Assembly: GCA_964420975.1 (NCBI GenBank)
Contig: CAYQVH010000002.1
Location: 62,001 to 126,000, forward strand
Source: Accumulibacter sp964420975
GTDB taxonomy: Bacteria; Pseudomonadota; Gammaproteobacteria; Burkholderiales; Rhodocyclaceae
DNA: 64,000 nt
Reading direction: 5' to 3'
Position 1 is the first letter of the stretch. Every line of letters begins with the position of its first letter. Both the position numbers and the translations under genes were made by a program. Shown one piece after another: positions 44,489 to 53,429 of the stretch. The notes below the pieces were generated by a model. It did no database searches and was not told where the DNA came from. It saw nothing but the letters and a program-made list of their open reading frames with translations.

Positions 44489-46198
44489 TCACGCAGCGGG
44501 CGGAGCCTTGTCGACGGCTTCGCCGTTCTTTGCGCGCTTGCTCGGTTTCGCGGCTGCCTTTTCGGCCTTTCCCTTGTCGGCTCGTGAGGGTTTGACGTCC
44601 TTGCCTTTTTCGGCCTTGGTTGGACCTGCGTCATCGCTCGCCGCCGGAGCTTCGGCCGGCGGTGGCTCGCTGGCCGCCGATTCGACTCGGATGACGGTGC
44701 GCGGCTCTTTCACCAGGTCAACCTTGAGTTCCTTTTCGAGGCGCTCGCAGATCGTCCGCAGAACCTTCACCCGGGCAAACAGCTTGTCGTTGGACTCGAC
44801 GATCGTCCACGGTGCGGTTCCGGAACTTGTGCGGTCGACCATGTCGCAGACGGCTTCGTGGTAAGCGCCCCATTTTTCGCGATTGCGCCAGTCTTCCTCG
44901 GTGATCTTGAAGCGCTTGTGCTCGATCTGTGCGCGTTCCTCGAAGCGCGCGAGCTGTTCCTCATCGCTGATCTGCAGCCAGAACTTGATGACGATGCCGC
45001 CTGCTCGCCAGAGGTCATGCTCGAAGTCGTTGATCTCGGAGTAAGCGCGCAACCAATCCGCTTCGCTGCAAAAGCCTTCGACGCGTTCGACCAGGACGCG
45101 ACCGTACCAGGTGCGGTCGAAGATGACCGCCCGCCCGAGTCGCGGCATGTGTCGCCAGAAGCGCCACAGGTAGGGTTGAACACGCTCCTCGTCGGTCGGC
45201 GCGGCAATCGGGATGATTTGATACTGCCGGGCGTCCATCGCCTGCATGACTCGGCGGATGGCGCCCCCCTTGCCGGCAGCGTCGGAACCTTCGAAGGCGA
45301 GAATCAGCGCCCGCTTCTTGAACTCCGGATGACGCATCAGTTCCGACAGACGGCCCTGCCAGGTGGCCAGTTCGCTCTCGTAGACCTTTTTCGTCAGGGT
45401 CTGCGTCATGTCCAGGGCATTGAGCACGTCGAGGCGGTCGATGCGCGGCGAAAAGGGCGGTGCGACGGGCGAACTCTGCTCGCGGGTGTCGGCAAGGCGT
45501 TTTTGCAGGGAATCAAGAATCGTCTTGCCCACGGTCAGCGAGCGATAGCGATCGTCGGTGCCCTCGACGATGATCCACGGTGCCCACGGCGTGTTGGTCG
45601 TGCGCAGGAGGTGACCGGCGACTTCCTGCATCTTGTCGTAGGTCTTCAGGCGATCCCAGCTCGCCTTGGTGACGCGCCAGCGGGTCAGCGGGTTGCTCTC
45701 GATCGCCTTCAGCCGCTCACGCTGGGCGTCTTTCGACAGGTGAATCCAGAACTTGAGGACGAGCGCTCCTTCATTGACCAGCATCGCTTCAAAGCGGTTC
45801 AGCTGGTCCATGCGCTGATCGAAATCAGCCCGCGTGAGGTCGTTGGTGATTCGCTCGGCAATCGGTTGCGAATACCATGATCCAGAAAAAATGCCGACTT
45901 TTCCTTTGGGAGGCAAGGCGCGCCAGTAGCGCCACATCGACGGTCGCGCTCTTTCTTCCGCGGTCGGGGCGTAGAACGCGTGCGTCGACAAGAAGCGCGG
46001 ATCCATCCACTCGTAAAGGACGTTGATGGTTTCTCCCTTGCCTGAGCCGTCGACGCCGCTGATGAGAACGATGACTGGAAACGACGCTTTGCTGCGCAAC
46101 TGCTCCTGGGCATCAAGCAGTGCCGCACGCAGCTTGGGTTCCTCGGTCTTGTAGCTTTCCTTGTCGATCTTGTGTCCTAGTTCTGCCGATTCAAACAT
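44489..46198 (-). CDS. pap: Polyphosphate:AMP phosphotransferase (two-domain PPK2, PAP)
   Basis: A 569-residue protein with two PPK2 domains in tandem, the class II PAP layout: domain 1 (about 10-240) with GVDGSGKGE (48-56) and domain 2 (about 265-495) with GSDAAGKGG (305-313). Such enzymes transfer phosphate from polyphosphate to AMP, forming ADP. The last 70 residues are a Lys/Ala/Glu/Pro-rich tail (KGKDVKPSRADKGKAEKAAAK) not needed for the fold. Overlaps rsmE by 8 bases upstream and nearly abuts argA downstream. The gene suggests a polyphosphate-using organism. Confidence 0.95.
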   Translation of the reverse strand: MFESAELGHKIDKESYKTEEPKLRAALLDAQEQLRSKASFPVIVLISGVDGSGKGETINVLYEWMDPRFLSTHAFYAPTAEERARPSMWRYWRALPPKGKVGIFSGSWYSQPIAERITNDLTRADFDQRMDQLNRFEAMLVNEGALVLKFWIHLSKDAQRERLKAIESNPLTRWRVTKASWDRLKTYDKMQEVAGHLLRTTNTPWAPWIIVEGTDDRYRSLTVGKTILDSLQKRLADTREQSSPVAPPFSPRIDRLDVLNALDMTQTLTKKVYESELATWQGRLSELMRHPEFKKRALILAFEGSDAAGKGGAIRRVMQAMDARQYQIIPIAAPTDEERVQPYLWRFWRHMPRLGRAVIFDRTWYGRVLVERVEGFCSEADWLRAYSEINDFEHDLWRAGGIVIKFWLQISDEEQLARFEERAQIEHKRFKITEEDWRNREKWGAYHEAVCDMVDRTSSGTAPWTIVESNDKLFARVKVLRTICERLEKELKVDLVKEPRTVIRVESAASEPPPAEAPAASDDAGPTKAEKGKDVKPSRADKGKAEKAAAKPSKRAKNGEAVDKAPPAA

Positions 46199-46949
46199 CA
46201 GTCCTCTCCTCTCTCAAGTCACCCCACAAAAGCTGAACCGCTACCAACGCGGTCAAGCCAGCCGTCTCGGTACGCAGAACGCGTGGACCAAGGCGCACCG
46301 GACGAAACCCCGCCGACGTCGCCAACCTCTCCTCTTCCGGCGTCAGGCCGCCTTCGGCGCCGACCAACAGCTCGACCCCGTGCATCGCGGCGTCTGGCCC
46401 CATCTGGTGCAGCGACTGACCGGTCGACGGCGCGAGCAGCAGCCGCAGAACGTCCGGCGGTGGTGAGCACCGCAGCCAAGCGTCGAGACCTTGCGGTGCG
46501 TCTACAGACGGCAGGCGATTACGTCCGCACTGCTCACAGGCTGCAACGACAATCGCCCGCCAGTGCTCGACTCGACGCGCGGCGCGCCGGTCGTCGAGCT
46601 GCACAATGCTGCGCCGGGAGGCGACCGGAACAATACGCGAAACGCCGAGCTCGACGGCTTTTTGCACCGTCAGGTCCATCTTTTCGCCCGCCTGCAGGGC
46701 TTGCACCAAGGTCACCGGCAGCGACGATTCGCGTTCGGCGGGCAGCCACTGTAGCACTTCCGCGCTGATCTGCGAGCGTTCGGTGCCCGAAATGCGGGCT
46801 ACATACTCACCGCCTTCGCCGTTGAACAGGGTCAAGCGGTCACCGCTTCGCAGGCGCAGCACCCGAACGGCATGATGACAAACGGCTGGCGGCAGGTCGA
46901 CTTGCGCTCCTACCGCCAGCGGCATCGGGCAATGGAAGCGGGGGACCAT
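46191..46949 (-). CDS. rsmE: 16S rRNA m3U1498 methyltransferase RsmE
   Basis: A SPOUT methyltransferase of 252 residues: an N-terminal PUA-like domain (MVPRFHCPMPLAVGAQVDLP) and the SPOUT fold with the knot motifs LLVGAEGGLTPEEE and LGPRVLRTETAGL for SAM binding. It methylates U1498 of 16S rRNA. Starts at 46949 and 46955 are both possible; 46949 is preferred because a perfect -10 box (TATAAT) lies only a few bases upstream. The longer frame to 47228 runs antisense through the next gene and is not coding. Confidence 0.93.
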   Translation of the reverse strand: MVPRFHCPMPLAVGAQVDLPPAVCHHAVRVLRLRSGDRLTLFNGEGGEYVARISGTERSQISAEVLQWLPAERESSLPVTLVQALQAGEKMDLTVQKAVELGVSRIVPVASRRSIVQLDDRRAARRVEHWRAIVVAACEQCGRNRLPSVDAPQGLDAWLRCSPPPDVLRLLLAPSTGQSLHQMGPDAAMHGVELLVGAEGGLTPEEERLATSAGFRPVRLGPRVLRTETAGLTALVAVQLLWGDLREERTDV

Positions 46950-46957
46950 CACCATGG

Positions 46958-46964
46958 TATTATA
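46958..46964. promoter_or_regulatory. Shared AT-rich -10 between rsmE and thioredoxin-like gene
   Basis: The minus strand carries TATAAT (46964-46959), close to rsmE; the plus strand carries TATTAT (46958-46963) with a start about 7 bases on. -35 elements are poor on both sides. The minus transcript would be nearly leaderless if the start is 46949; the plus gene has a GGAGG ribosome-binding site. Confidence 0.5.
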
Positions 46965-46998
46965 TAGAACCGCTTCGCTCTGTGGAGGCCTCGGGGCC

Positions 46999-47547
46999 AT
47001 GGCCGTGAATACCCCAATCTGCGACTTTGGCTGGCGTGCCGTCGATTTCGCTCTCGACGATACCGAGGGCCGGAGCCATTCTCTGGCGACTTTGTGCGGA
47101 CAGCGCGGCTTGCTGCTGATGTTCATTTGCAACCATTGTCCGTATGTAAAAGCCGTTATCGATCGCATCGTCCGTGACGCGCGCGAGCTGATCGGACTCG
47201 GCATCGGCGTTGCGGCGATCATGAGCAACGATACCGTGAGCTATCCGGAAGACGCTCCGGAAAACATGCGGCGCGTCGCCACTGAGCTGGCGTTTCCTTT
47301 CCCCTATCTTTACGATCCGACCCAGGAGGTGGCGCGCGCCTACGGCGCCGTGTGCACGCCTGACTTCTTCGGCTTCAACCGCGCGCTCGAACTTCAGTAT
47401 CGGGGCCGCCTGGACGCCAGCGGACGCTTGCCGGCGCCGCTCGAAGCGCCACGCGAACTGGTCGAAGCGATGCGACAGATCGCCGCGACGGGTCGTGGGC
47501 CGGAGCAGCAGATAGCCAGTATCGGTTGCTCGATCAAGTGGCGTTGA
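46999..47547 (+). CDS. Thioredoxin-like (AhpC/TSA-type) protein
   Basis: A 182-residue cytoplasmic thioredoxin-fold protein with the PRX-like layout. The redox site is C-N-H-C-P-Y (FICNHCPYVKAVIDR), followed by an AIMSNDTVSYPEDAPENM segment and a conserved YGAVCTPDFF, as in proteins annotated as thioredoxin family or peroxiredoxin-like. Substrate unknown. A GGAGG ribosome-binding site precedes the ATG 46999. It diverges from rsmE and is followed by an inositol-phosphatase-like gene. Confidence 0.88.
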   Translation: MAVNTPICDFGWRAVDFALDDTEGRSHSLATLCGQRGLLLMFICNHCPYVKAVIDRIVRDARELIGLGIGVAAIMSNDTVSYPEDAPENMRRVATELAFPFPYLYDPTQEVARAYGAVCTPDFFGFNRALELQYRGRLDASGRLPAPLEAPRELVEAMRQIAATGRGPEQQIASIGCSIKWR

Positions 47548-47677
47548 GGCGCGTGTCTTCGGATCGGGGGAAGCGTTGCTTCAGGGGCGACGGGTTTGCC
47601 GGCCGACGTCGCCGAGGTCGATGATGCGCGGCGTTGGCTACAGCGGTGGCAGACCGGACGACGCTGGGCTGAAGGGC

Positions 47678-48514
47678 ATGCTCGACGCGACCGTCGCACT
47701 CGTACGAGAAGTCGCGCAACGCGAAATTCTGCCGCGCTTTCTGTGCGTCAGCAGTGGCCAGCGCAAAGACGACGGGACGCTCTGTTCGGAGGCCGATCTG
47801 GCTGCGCAGCGTTTTCTTCTCGAACGTCTGCCGCAGATTCATGATTGTCCGATCCTTGGCGAGGAGATGACGGCGGCGGCGCAACAGGCGATCTGGGCAG
47901 AAGCGAGCCACGACGACCGAGGTCTGTGGTGTATCGACCCGATCGACGGCACGACCAACTTCATCAACGGCCTGCCAGTCTTCGCGGTCTCCGTCGCCTG
48001 GCTACGCGGACGACAAACCCGCCTGGCGGTCACCTACAATCCGATCAGCGACGAGATGTTCTATAGTCGCGAAGCTCACGGCGCCTACCTCAACGGCCGC
48101 CGGTTGCCGCTGCGCGAGGCGACTACGGACATTCGGCGTGCCGTGGCGGGTGTCGATTTTAAGCGCATTCCCAAGTACCTTGCCGATCGAATCGCTGTTC
48201 AGCCGCCGTTCTTCTCGCAACGCAACTTTGGCAGCTCGACGCTTGACTGGTGCAACCTGGCCGCGGGCCGCCTCGATCTCTACCTGCACGGGGGGCAGAT
48301 GCTGTGGGACTATGCCGCCGGCAGCCTGATCCTGGGCGAGGCCGGCGGCCAGCGGTGCACGCTGGCGCACGATGATTTCGGACAAGACGACGTCTGGCGG
48401 CGATCGGTGATTGCCGCCCTGCAGCCGACAGTCTTCGGTGCCTGGCGCCAATGGGTGCGCCAGAACTGCAGGCCATCGTCGGGCGCGGAGACCGCGGTCG
48501 CGGCGAGGGGCTGA
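47678..48514 (+). CDS. Inositol monophosphatase family phosphatase (HisN/IMPase-like)
   Basis: A 278-residue Mg-dependent phosphatase. Motifs GEEM (metal-binding Glu), DPIDGTTNFI (metal and phosphate site) and WDYAAGSLILGEAGG (WD motif) are intact. The family includes inositol monophosphatase, histidinol-phosphatase HisN and CysQ; the substrate cannot be chosen here, since no his or cys genes are adjacent. Start uncertain: 47678 fits the family N-terminus (MLDATVALVREVA), but ATG pairs at 47621/47624 have a better GAGG ribosome-binding site. Confidence 0.88.
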   Translation: MLDATVALVREVAQREILPRFLCVSSGQRKDDGTLCSEADLAAQRFLLERLPQIHDCPILGEEMTAAAQQAIWAEASHDDRGLWCIDPIDGTTNFINGLPVFAVSVAWLRGRQTRLAVTYNPISDEMFYSREAHGAYLNGRRLPLREATTDIRRAVAGVDFKRIPKYLADRIAVQPPFFSQRNFGSSTLDWCNLAAGRLDLYLHGGQMLWDYAAGSLILGEAGGQRCTLAHDDFGQDDVWRRSVIAALQPTVFGAWRQWVRQNCRPSSGAETAVAARG

Positions 48515-48688
48515 TTCGGCTTCTTGCCTGATGCCGCCTGGCGTTGGCGGCACGCGCTCTTCCGGGTGCTGTCCTCCGGGCTTACCGTTGCAAGCAGCTA
48601 CGCTAGCCGGCGTTTGTCGGTGTCAGACGCTTTGCCTGGGTTATACTGTAGCGATTAACTCAAGTATTGATCAAGGGAGCATTGAGGA

Positions 48689-49780
48689 ATGGCGGTAACC
48701 AGGCAAGCCGTTGACGCGGCGCTGAGCGAACTGACGGATCCGAACACCGGCAAGAACTACTGGTCGGCTCGATCGGCGAAACCTATCAAGTTGGACGGGA
48801 ACGATGTCGCGGTGGACGTCGAACTCGGCTACCCGGCGAAAACGCAGATCGATGACCTCCGGCGTGCCGTGATCAGCCGACTGAAGGCCATTCCCGGCAT
48901 CGGCAACGTCAGCGTCAACGTGGCCGTGAAGATCGTCGCCCACACCGTGCAGCGTGGTCTCAAACCCCTGCCGGGGGTCAAGAACATCATCGCCGTTGCG
49001 TCCGGCAAGGGGGGCGTCGGCAAGAGCACGACGGCGGTCAATCTGGCGCTGGCGCTGGCGCAGGAAGGGGCGACCGTCGGTCTTCTCGACGCCGACATCT
49101 ATGGCCCGTCGCAACCCCAGATGCTCGGCCTGGCGGGTCAGCGGCCGGAGTCCTCAGATGGGACGACGATGGATCCGCTGTTCGCTCACGGTTTGCAGGC
49201 GATGTCGATCGGCTTCATGATCGACGTCGACTCGCCCATGGTTTGGCGCGGACCGATGGTCACGCAAGCGCTCGAACAGTTGCTCAAGCAGACGAAGTGG
49301 CAAGACGTCGATTATCTGATCGTCGACATGCCGCCGGGGACCGGCGACACCCAGCTGACGCTGGCGCAGAAGGTTCCCGTCACCGGTGCCGTGATCGTCA
49401 CCACACCGCAGGACATTGCCCTGATCGACGCACGCAAGGGGCTGAAGATGTTCGAGAAAGTCGGCATCCCGATTCTCGGCCTGGTGGAGAACATGAGTCT
49501 TCACATCTGTTCTCGGTGTGGACACGAGGAACCCCTTTTCGGTGAAGGGGGCGGCGAACGAATGTCAAAGGACTACGACGTCGAACTACTCGGCGCCTTG
49601 CCGCTCGACATCTCGATCCGACTGCTGACCGATGCGGGGAAGCCCACCGTCGTTGGTTCACCGGAGTCGCGCGCTGCCGAGATCTATCGCGCGATCGCTC
49701 GCCGTCTGGCGGTGAAGATTGCCGAGCGCGCCAGGGACATGAGTTCCAGGTTCCCGAACATCGTTGTCCAGAACACCTGA
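48689..49780 (+). CDS. apbC: Fe-S cluster carrier ATPase (Mrp/ApbC)
   Basis: A 363-residue P-loop protein: an N-terminal MIP18/DUF59 domain (about 1-90) and a deviant Walker A SGKGGVGKSTT (105-115), with the C-terminal cluster-binding pair C-x2-C in HICSRCGHEE. Mrp/ApbC proteins carry [4Fe-4S] clusters to apoproteins. The GGGAGCATTGAGG-type region before the ATG supplies a ribosome-binding site; a TATACT lies at 48642-48647 as a possible -10. The gene stands alone. Confidence 0.95.
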   Translation: MAVTRQAVDAALSELTDPNTGKNYWSARSAKPIKLDGNDVAVDVELGYPAKTQIDDLRRAVISRLKAIPGIGNVSVNVAVKIVAHTVQRGLKPLPGVKNIIAVASGKGGVGKSTTAVNLALALAQEGATVGLLDADIYGPSQPQMLGLAGQRPESSDGTTMDPLFAHGLQAMSIGFMIDVDSPMVWRGPMVTQALEQLLKQTKWQDVDYLIVDMPPGTGDTQLTLAQKVPVTGAVIVTTPQDIALIDARKGLKMFEKVGIPILGLVENMSLHICSRCGHEEPLFGEGGGERMSKDYDVELLGALPLDISIRLLTDAGKPTVVGSPESRAAEIYRAIARRLAVKIAERARDMSSRFPNIVVQNT

Positions 49781-50157
49781 GCCGCTCGGGCGCCGGATTT
49801 CCGAGCCGGGCCTGTCGCATCCGCCTCGCTGATCGCCTGATTCCGGTCCTTCTCGGTCAACAGCCAAGCCCGGACCGGTTTGTCGGCACGGGCTTGGCGC
49901 CGGCTATTGGGAGGGCGCGACGTCACCGGCGTAATCGGTCGCCCGGAGGAGCAACGGACCAGAGTTGATCCGAAGGATCGCCGGAGGGTTGGTTTCCCGC
50001 GTCGGACGTCTGCTTGGCAAGGCGTAAAGTCCGCGATAACCGACCAAAAAACCCTATACTCGCAGCGAGTAGTCTCGGCTGAGTTCGTGCCGCAATGGGT
50101 GACGACCCCCGCCGGACACACTTCACGACCCTGACCCCCCTCACTTCGGAGCCAAGC
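49781..50157. other. 377-bp gap upstream of the chemoreceptor, nothing definite
   Basis: No gene. A TATACT (50055-50060) may be a -10 with no usable -35, and a GGAG lies before the chemoreceptor start. The stretch holds CAAGCCCGGACCGG- and GGGCTTGGCGCC-type inverted segments (49864-49905) that could form a hairpin after apbC. Confidence 0.35.
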
Positions 50158-52539
50158 ATGCGCCTCAAGTACAAGCTGGTCTCGCTGGCATTGATACCCC
50201 TCGCTTTTCTCGCTTTCTTCGCTCTGCGCAGCGCGCTTGAGGCGCGCGGCGAGGCGAAGGACATGGTCGCGCTCGAAGAACTGGTCAAGGTTGCCGCCGA
50301 AGTCGGTGCGCTGGTGCATGAGCTGCAGAAGGAACGCGGCATGAGCGCGGGTTTTATCGGCAGCAAAGGAGGCAACTTTGCCAGCGAACTGCCGGTACAG
50401 CGTAGCGAAGTCGACAGCCGAATGGCGACGCTCGAGCGCCACCTGACGACATTCGATGCCTTGGCTTTCGGCGACAAGCTCGCTGCACAGCTCAGTGACG
50501 CCCGGCAACGCCTGCAGGAGTTGCCCTCCGTTCGTCAGGCCGTTTCGGCGCTGACGCTAAGCGGTGCGGACGCGATCGGCTACTACAGCAAGACGATTGC
50601 CAGCCTGTTGGGGATCGTTGGACAGACGTCGTCGGTCTCCAGCGTTCCCGACGTTTCGCGTCTGGCGAGTGCGTACGAAGCCTTGTTGCGAGGCAAGGAG
50701 TTTGCCGGTATCGAGCGGGCAACGCTCTCCAATGTTTTCGGTAGCAACCGCTTTTCGACCGAGATGCTGGTTCGTTTCATCTCGGTCTCGTCGGCCCAGG
50801 AGGCGTCGCTGGCGACGTTCAAACTCTATGCCAGCCCGGCCCAGACCGCGTATTTCACCGAAAAGCTGAGCGGACCAGCGGTTGACGAAGTGGCGCGGAT
50901 CAAACAGCTGGCGCTCCAAAAAATGCATGCGGAAACTTTGGAGATGAGCGCCAAGGAGTGGTTTGCCAAGGCGACCGAACGGATCAACTTGCTGAAAGCC
51001 GTCGAGGATCGGTTGGCGAACGATTTCGTCGATCTGGCGGGTGCGCGCCGGGCGCAGGCGTGGATGACGATGATCATCAGCTTGACGTTGACGCTGCTCG
51101 CCATCGGGCTGACCAGCGGCATCGGTTACGCCTTGATCCGCCAGATCCTGCGTCAAGTTGGCGGTGAGCTGAGCGACGCCGTCCTCGTTGCCCGCCGGAT
51201 TGCGGACGGCAGTCTGGCGGACGACGTGCCGGTCGCCGCAGGGGCCACCGACAGTGTGCTCGCGGCGATGAAGACGATGCACGACAAGCTCTTGCACATC
51301 CTGATCAAGGTCGAGGACAGCGGCCGACAAATGGGACAGTCGGCGTTCCAGATCTCGACCATGTCGCAGAACGTCGCCGAAGCGTCGCGCCAGGAAGAAA
51401 GCCGTTCGACCGAAGTCGTCACGGTGACCCACGGCGTGACAGAGATTGCACGTCAGGTGCAGGCGCAAGCCGAGGTTGCGGCGAAGACGACGCGCGACGT
51501 CGAGGTTCGCGGGAAGACGGGGCTCGATGCGGTCAACCGGAACATTTCGGCGCTGGAACTCGCGACCAGCGAGGTGACTCGTGCCCAGGGGGAAGTCAGC
51601 GATCTGAACGCCGCGGCGACCAAGATCACGCACATCATCGAAGCGATCCGCGAGATTGCCGAGCAAACCAATTTGCTTGCCCTCAATGCGGCGATCGAAG
51701 CCGCACGTGCCGGCGAGCAGGGGCGCGGCTTTGCCGTCGTCGCCGACGAGGTGCGCAAGCTCGCCGAGCGCACGCACTCGTCGTCGCTCGAGGTGAGCGA
51801 AATCGTCAGTGCGATCACCGGTCGCGTGACTCAGCTACGCGAGGTCATGGCCCTGGTCGTCAATCGCGTTCACGCCGGACAGGCGGTTGCCGGCGAAACA
51901 GCACAGGTGATGGCAGCAATGGCCGAAGGCGTCTCCGAAGCGGCGCGCAGCAACGACGCCATCGCCAGCGAGAGCCAGCGACAGATGCGGCAGATCGAAG
52001 CGCTCGACGACTCCTTGCAACGGCTGTTCGCCACCCTGGCCGAAAATTCCACCAAGGTGGAGGCGATGGCGATCATCGGTAGCGACTTGCATGAGGTCTC
52101 GTGCGCGCTCAATGAAGTGATGGCGGGTTTCGTCTTCAAACGCGAGACGCAGATCGAGAGTACGACCGCGAATGAGAAACGCAGCCATCCGCGTCTCGAG
52201 CGCGGCCTGTTGGCCACGGTGACGGCGGCCGACGGCAGCATGCAGGAGTGCCTCACCGACGACGTGAGCCTTGGCGGCGCCCGACTGATCCTCTGCCGAC
52301 CGTTGGCGAGCGGCGAGCGCATCCGGATGGCGTTGCGCTTGCCCCACAGCAACCTCGATCGTTACCACAGCCAGCAGCCAGTTTCGCTGCAGGCAGAAGT
52401 CAAGTGGCAGCGCGAGGAAGAGGGCCGCCTGCTCTGCGGTGTTGCGTTTGTCAATTTTTCACTGAACGACCAGGAGCACCTGAAAACGGTGTTCGCCTAC
52501 TACAACAAGTCGTACGAGCACCAGACGTCGGCCTTCTGA
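50158..52539 (+). CDS. Methyl-accepting chemoreceptor with NIT-like sensor and C-terminal PilZ domain
   Basis: A 793-residue membrane protein. A helix at about 8-25 and a second at about 301-327 flank a periplasmic helical sensor (about 35-290) with the NIT-like opening LVHELQKERGMSAGFIG. No HAMP of standard length is clear. The signalling domain (about 380-640) has the hairpin IREIAEQTNLLALNAAIEAARAGEQGRGFAVVADEVRKLAERT near residues 495-540. The C-terminal 120 residues are PilZ: KRSHPRLER and DVSLGG, followed by the beta-barrel. It may tune chemotaxis or twitching by c-di-GMP. Start at 50158 fits the first helix; che genes are not adjacent. Confidence 0.92.
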   Translation: MRLKYKLVSLALIPLAFLAFFALRSALEARGEAKDMVALEELVKVAAEVGALVHELQKERGMSAGFIGSKGGNFASELPVQRSEVDSRMATLERHLTTFDALAFGDKLAAQLSDARQRLQELPSVRQAVSALTLSGADAIGYYSKTIASLLGIVGQTSSVSSVPDVSRLASAYEALLRGKEFAGIERATLSNVFGSNRFSTEMLVRFISVSSAQEASLATFKLYASPAQTAYFTEKLSGPAVDEVARIKQLALQKMHAETLEMSAKEWFAKATERINLLKAVEDRLANDFVDLAGARRAQAWMTMIISLTLTLLAIGLTSGIGYALIRQILRQVGGELSDAVLVARRIADGSLADDVPVAAGATDSVLAAMKTMHDKLLHILIKVEDSGRQMGQSAFQISTMSQNVAEASRQEESRSTEVVTVTHGVTEIARQVQAQAEVAAKTTRDVEVRGKTGLDAVNRNISALELATSEVTRAQGEVSDLNAAATKITHIIEAIREIAEQTNLLALNAAIEAARAGEQGRGFAVVADEVRKLAERTHSSSLEVSEIVSAITGRVTQLREVMALVVNRVHAGQAVAGETAQVMAAMAEGVSEAARSNDAIASESQRQMRQIEALDDSLQRLFATLAENSTKVEAMAIIGSDLHEVSCALNEVMAGFVFKRETQIESTTANEKRSHPRLERGLLATVTAADGSMQECLTDDVSLGGARLILCRPLASGERIRMALRLPHSNLDRYHSQQPVSLQAEVKWQREEEGRLLCGVAFVNFSLNDQEHLKTVFAYYNKSYEHQTSAF

Positions 52540-52577
52540 GTACGGCGCGCGTTGTCGGCAGGAACGGCGACGGGGCG

Positions 52578-53279
52578 TCAGGGAGCGAGCGATCGCCCGT
52601 AACGGGCCGCGATGGCGCTGACGCCCGCCGCGAGCTGGCGGTCGCCGGCAACCGCGATGGCGCCGACCATCGGCGCTGCACACAAGCCCTCGACCGCCGC
52701 GAGATCGCCGTGCAGGACGTTGACCACGCCGGCCGGCACGCCGCTGCCGGCGGTCAGTTCGGCCCAGGCGAAGGCCGCTGACGGTGCTTTGGGGCTCGGT
52801 TTGACGACCACCGTCGCACCCGCCAGCAAGGCCGGTACGGCGTAACGCAAAGGGCCTGCCAAGGGCGTCCGCGGGTCGCCGATGATCGCCAGTATGCCGC
52901 TCGTCGCCGTGGCGCCGTTTTCTGCCGTCGTGCGCAACACGGCCACCGCATCGGCGACTTCGTGTGCTGCCTGCGTCGCTTCCTTGCCGGTTTCCTGGAC
53001 GATCAGATCGGCGAAGTGGTCGCCGAACTCGGCGAGCGCCTCGCCAACGTTAGCCAGCAGTGACGCACGCTCGGCCGCGCATCGTGCGGCCCAGTCGGCC
53101 AAGGCGCCAGCCGCGGAGGCGACGACAATCGTTGCTTCGGCGGCGCCACACAGGGGCGTTCGCCGGCAGACTTCGCCGCTACGCGCGTCGTAGACGTCAA
53201 AAAACGCAGGCGTCACCGTCAGGTAGGCGTGACCACCGACCCATAACGGCAGGACGCGTACCGGCTCTTTTCGGCTCAT
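52578..53279 (-). pseudogene. Truncated aldehyde dehydrogenase-like protein (no catalytic Cys)
   Basis: The 233-residue product matches the N-terminal, NAD-binding half of aldehyde dehydrogenases (SGEVCRRTPL, IVQETGKEATQAAHEVADAV, VVKPSPKAPSAAFAWAEL, GVPAGVVNVLHGD). It ends before the GGK-type Glu and the catalytic Cys; the usual length is near 480. So it cannot catalyse aldehyde oxidation alone. It ends 38 bases from the convergent chemoreceptor gene, so the C-terminal half was lost. Divergent from the IclR gene. The start may be 53279 or 53285. It might be a decaying gene or a shortened family of unknown role. Confidence 0.7.
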
Positions 53280-53429
53280 GACCATTCCTTGCCGTGATCT
53301 CGCTCGGCGGGTGCTCGGGAGAGGTTCCACGGTGGTAAGATATTGCGCCGCACAAGGGGAGTCAGCGCGCGGCGGAACCCTGGATACTATTCTGCCCTGG
53401 AGCAAAACGGAAGGTTTGACGGACAAGTC

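Noticed and set aside
50015..50060. Sigma-28 flagellar promoter upstream of the chemoreceptor
   Set aside because: TAAAGT and GCGATAA occur but directly adjacent, without the 11-16-base spacing the consensus needs.
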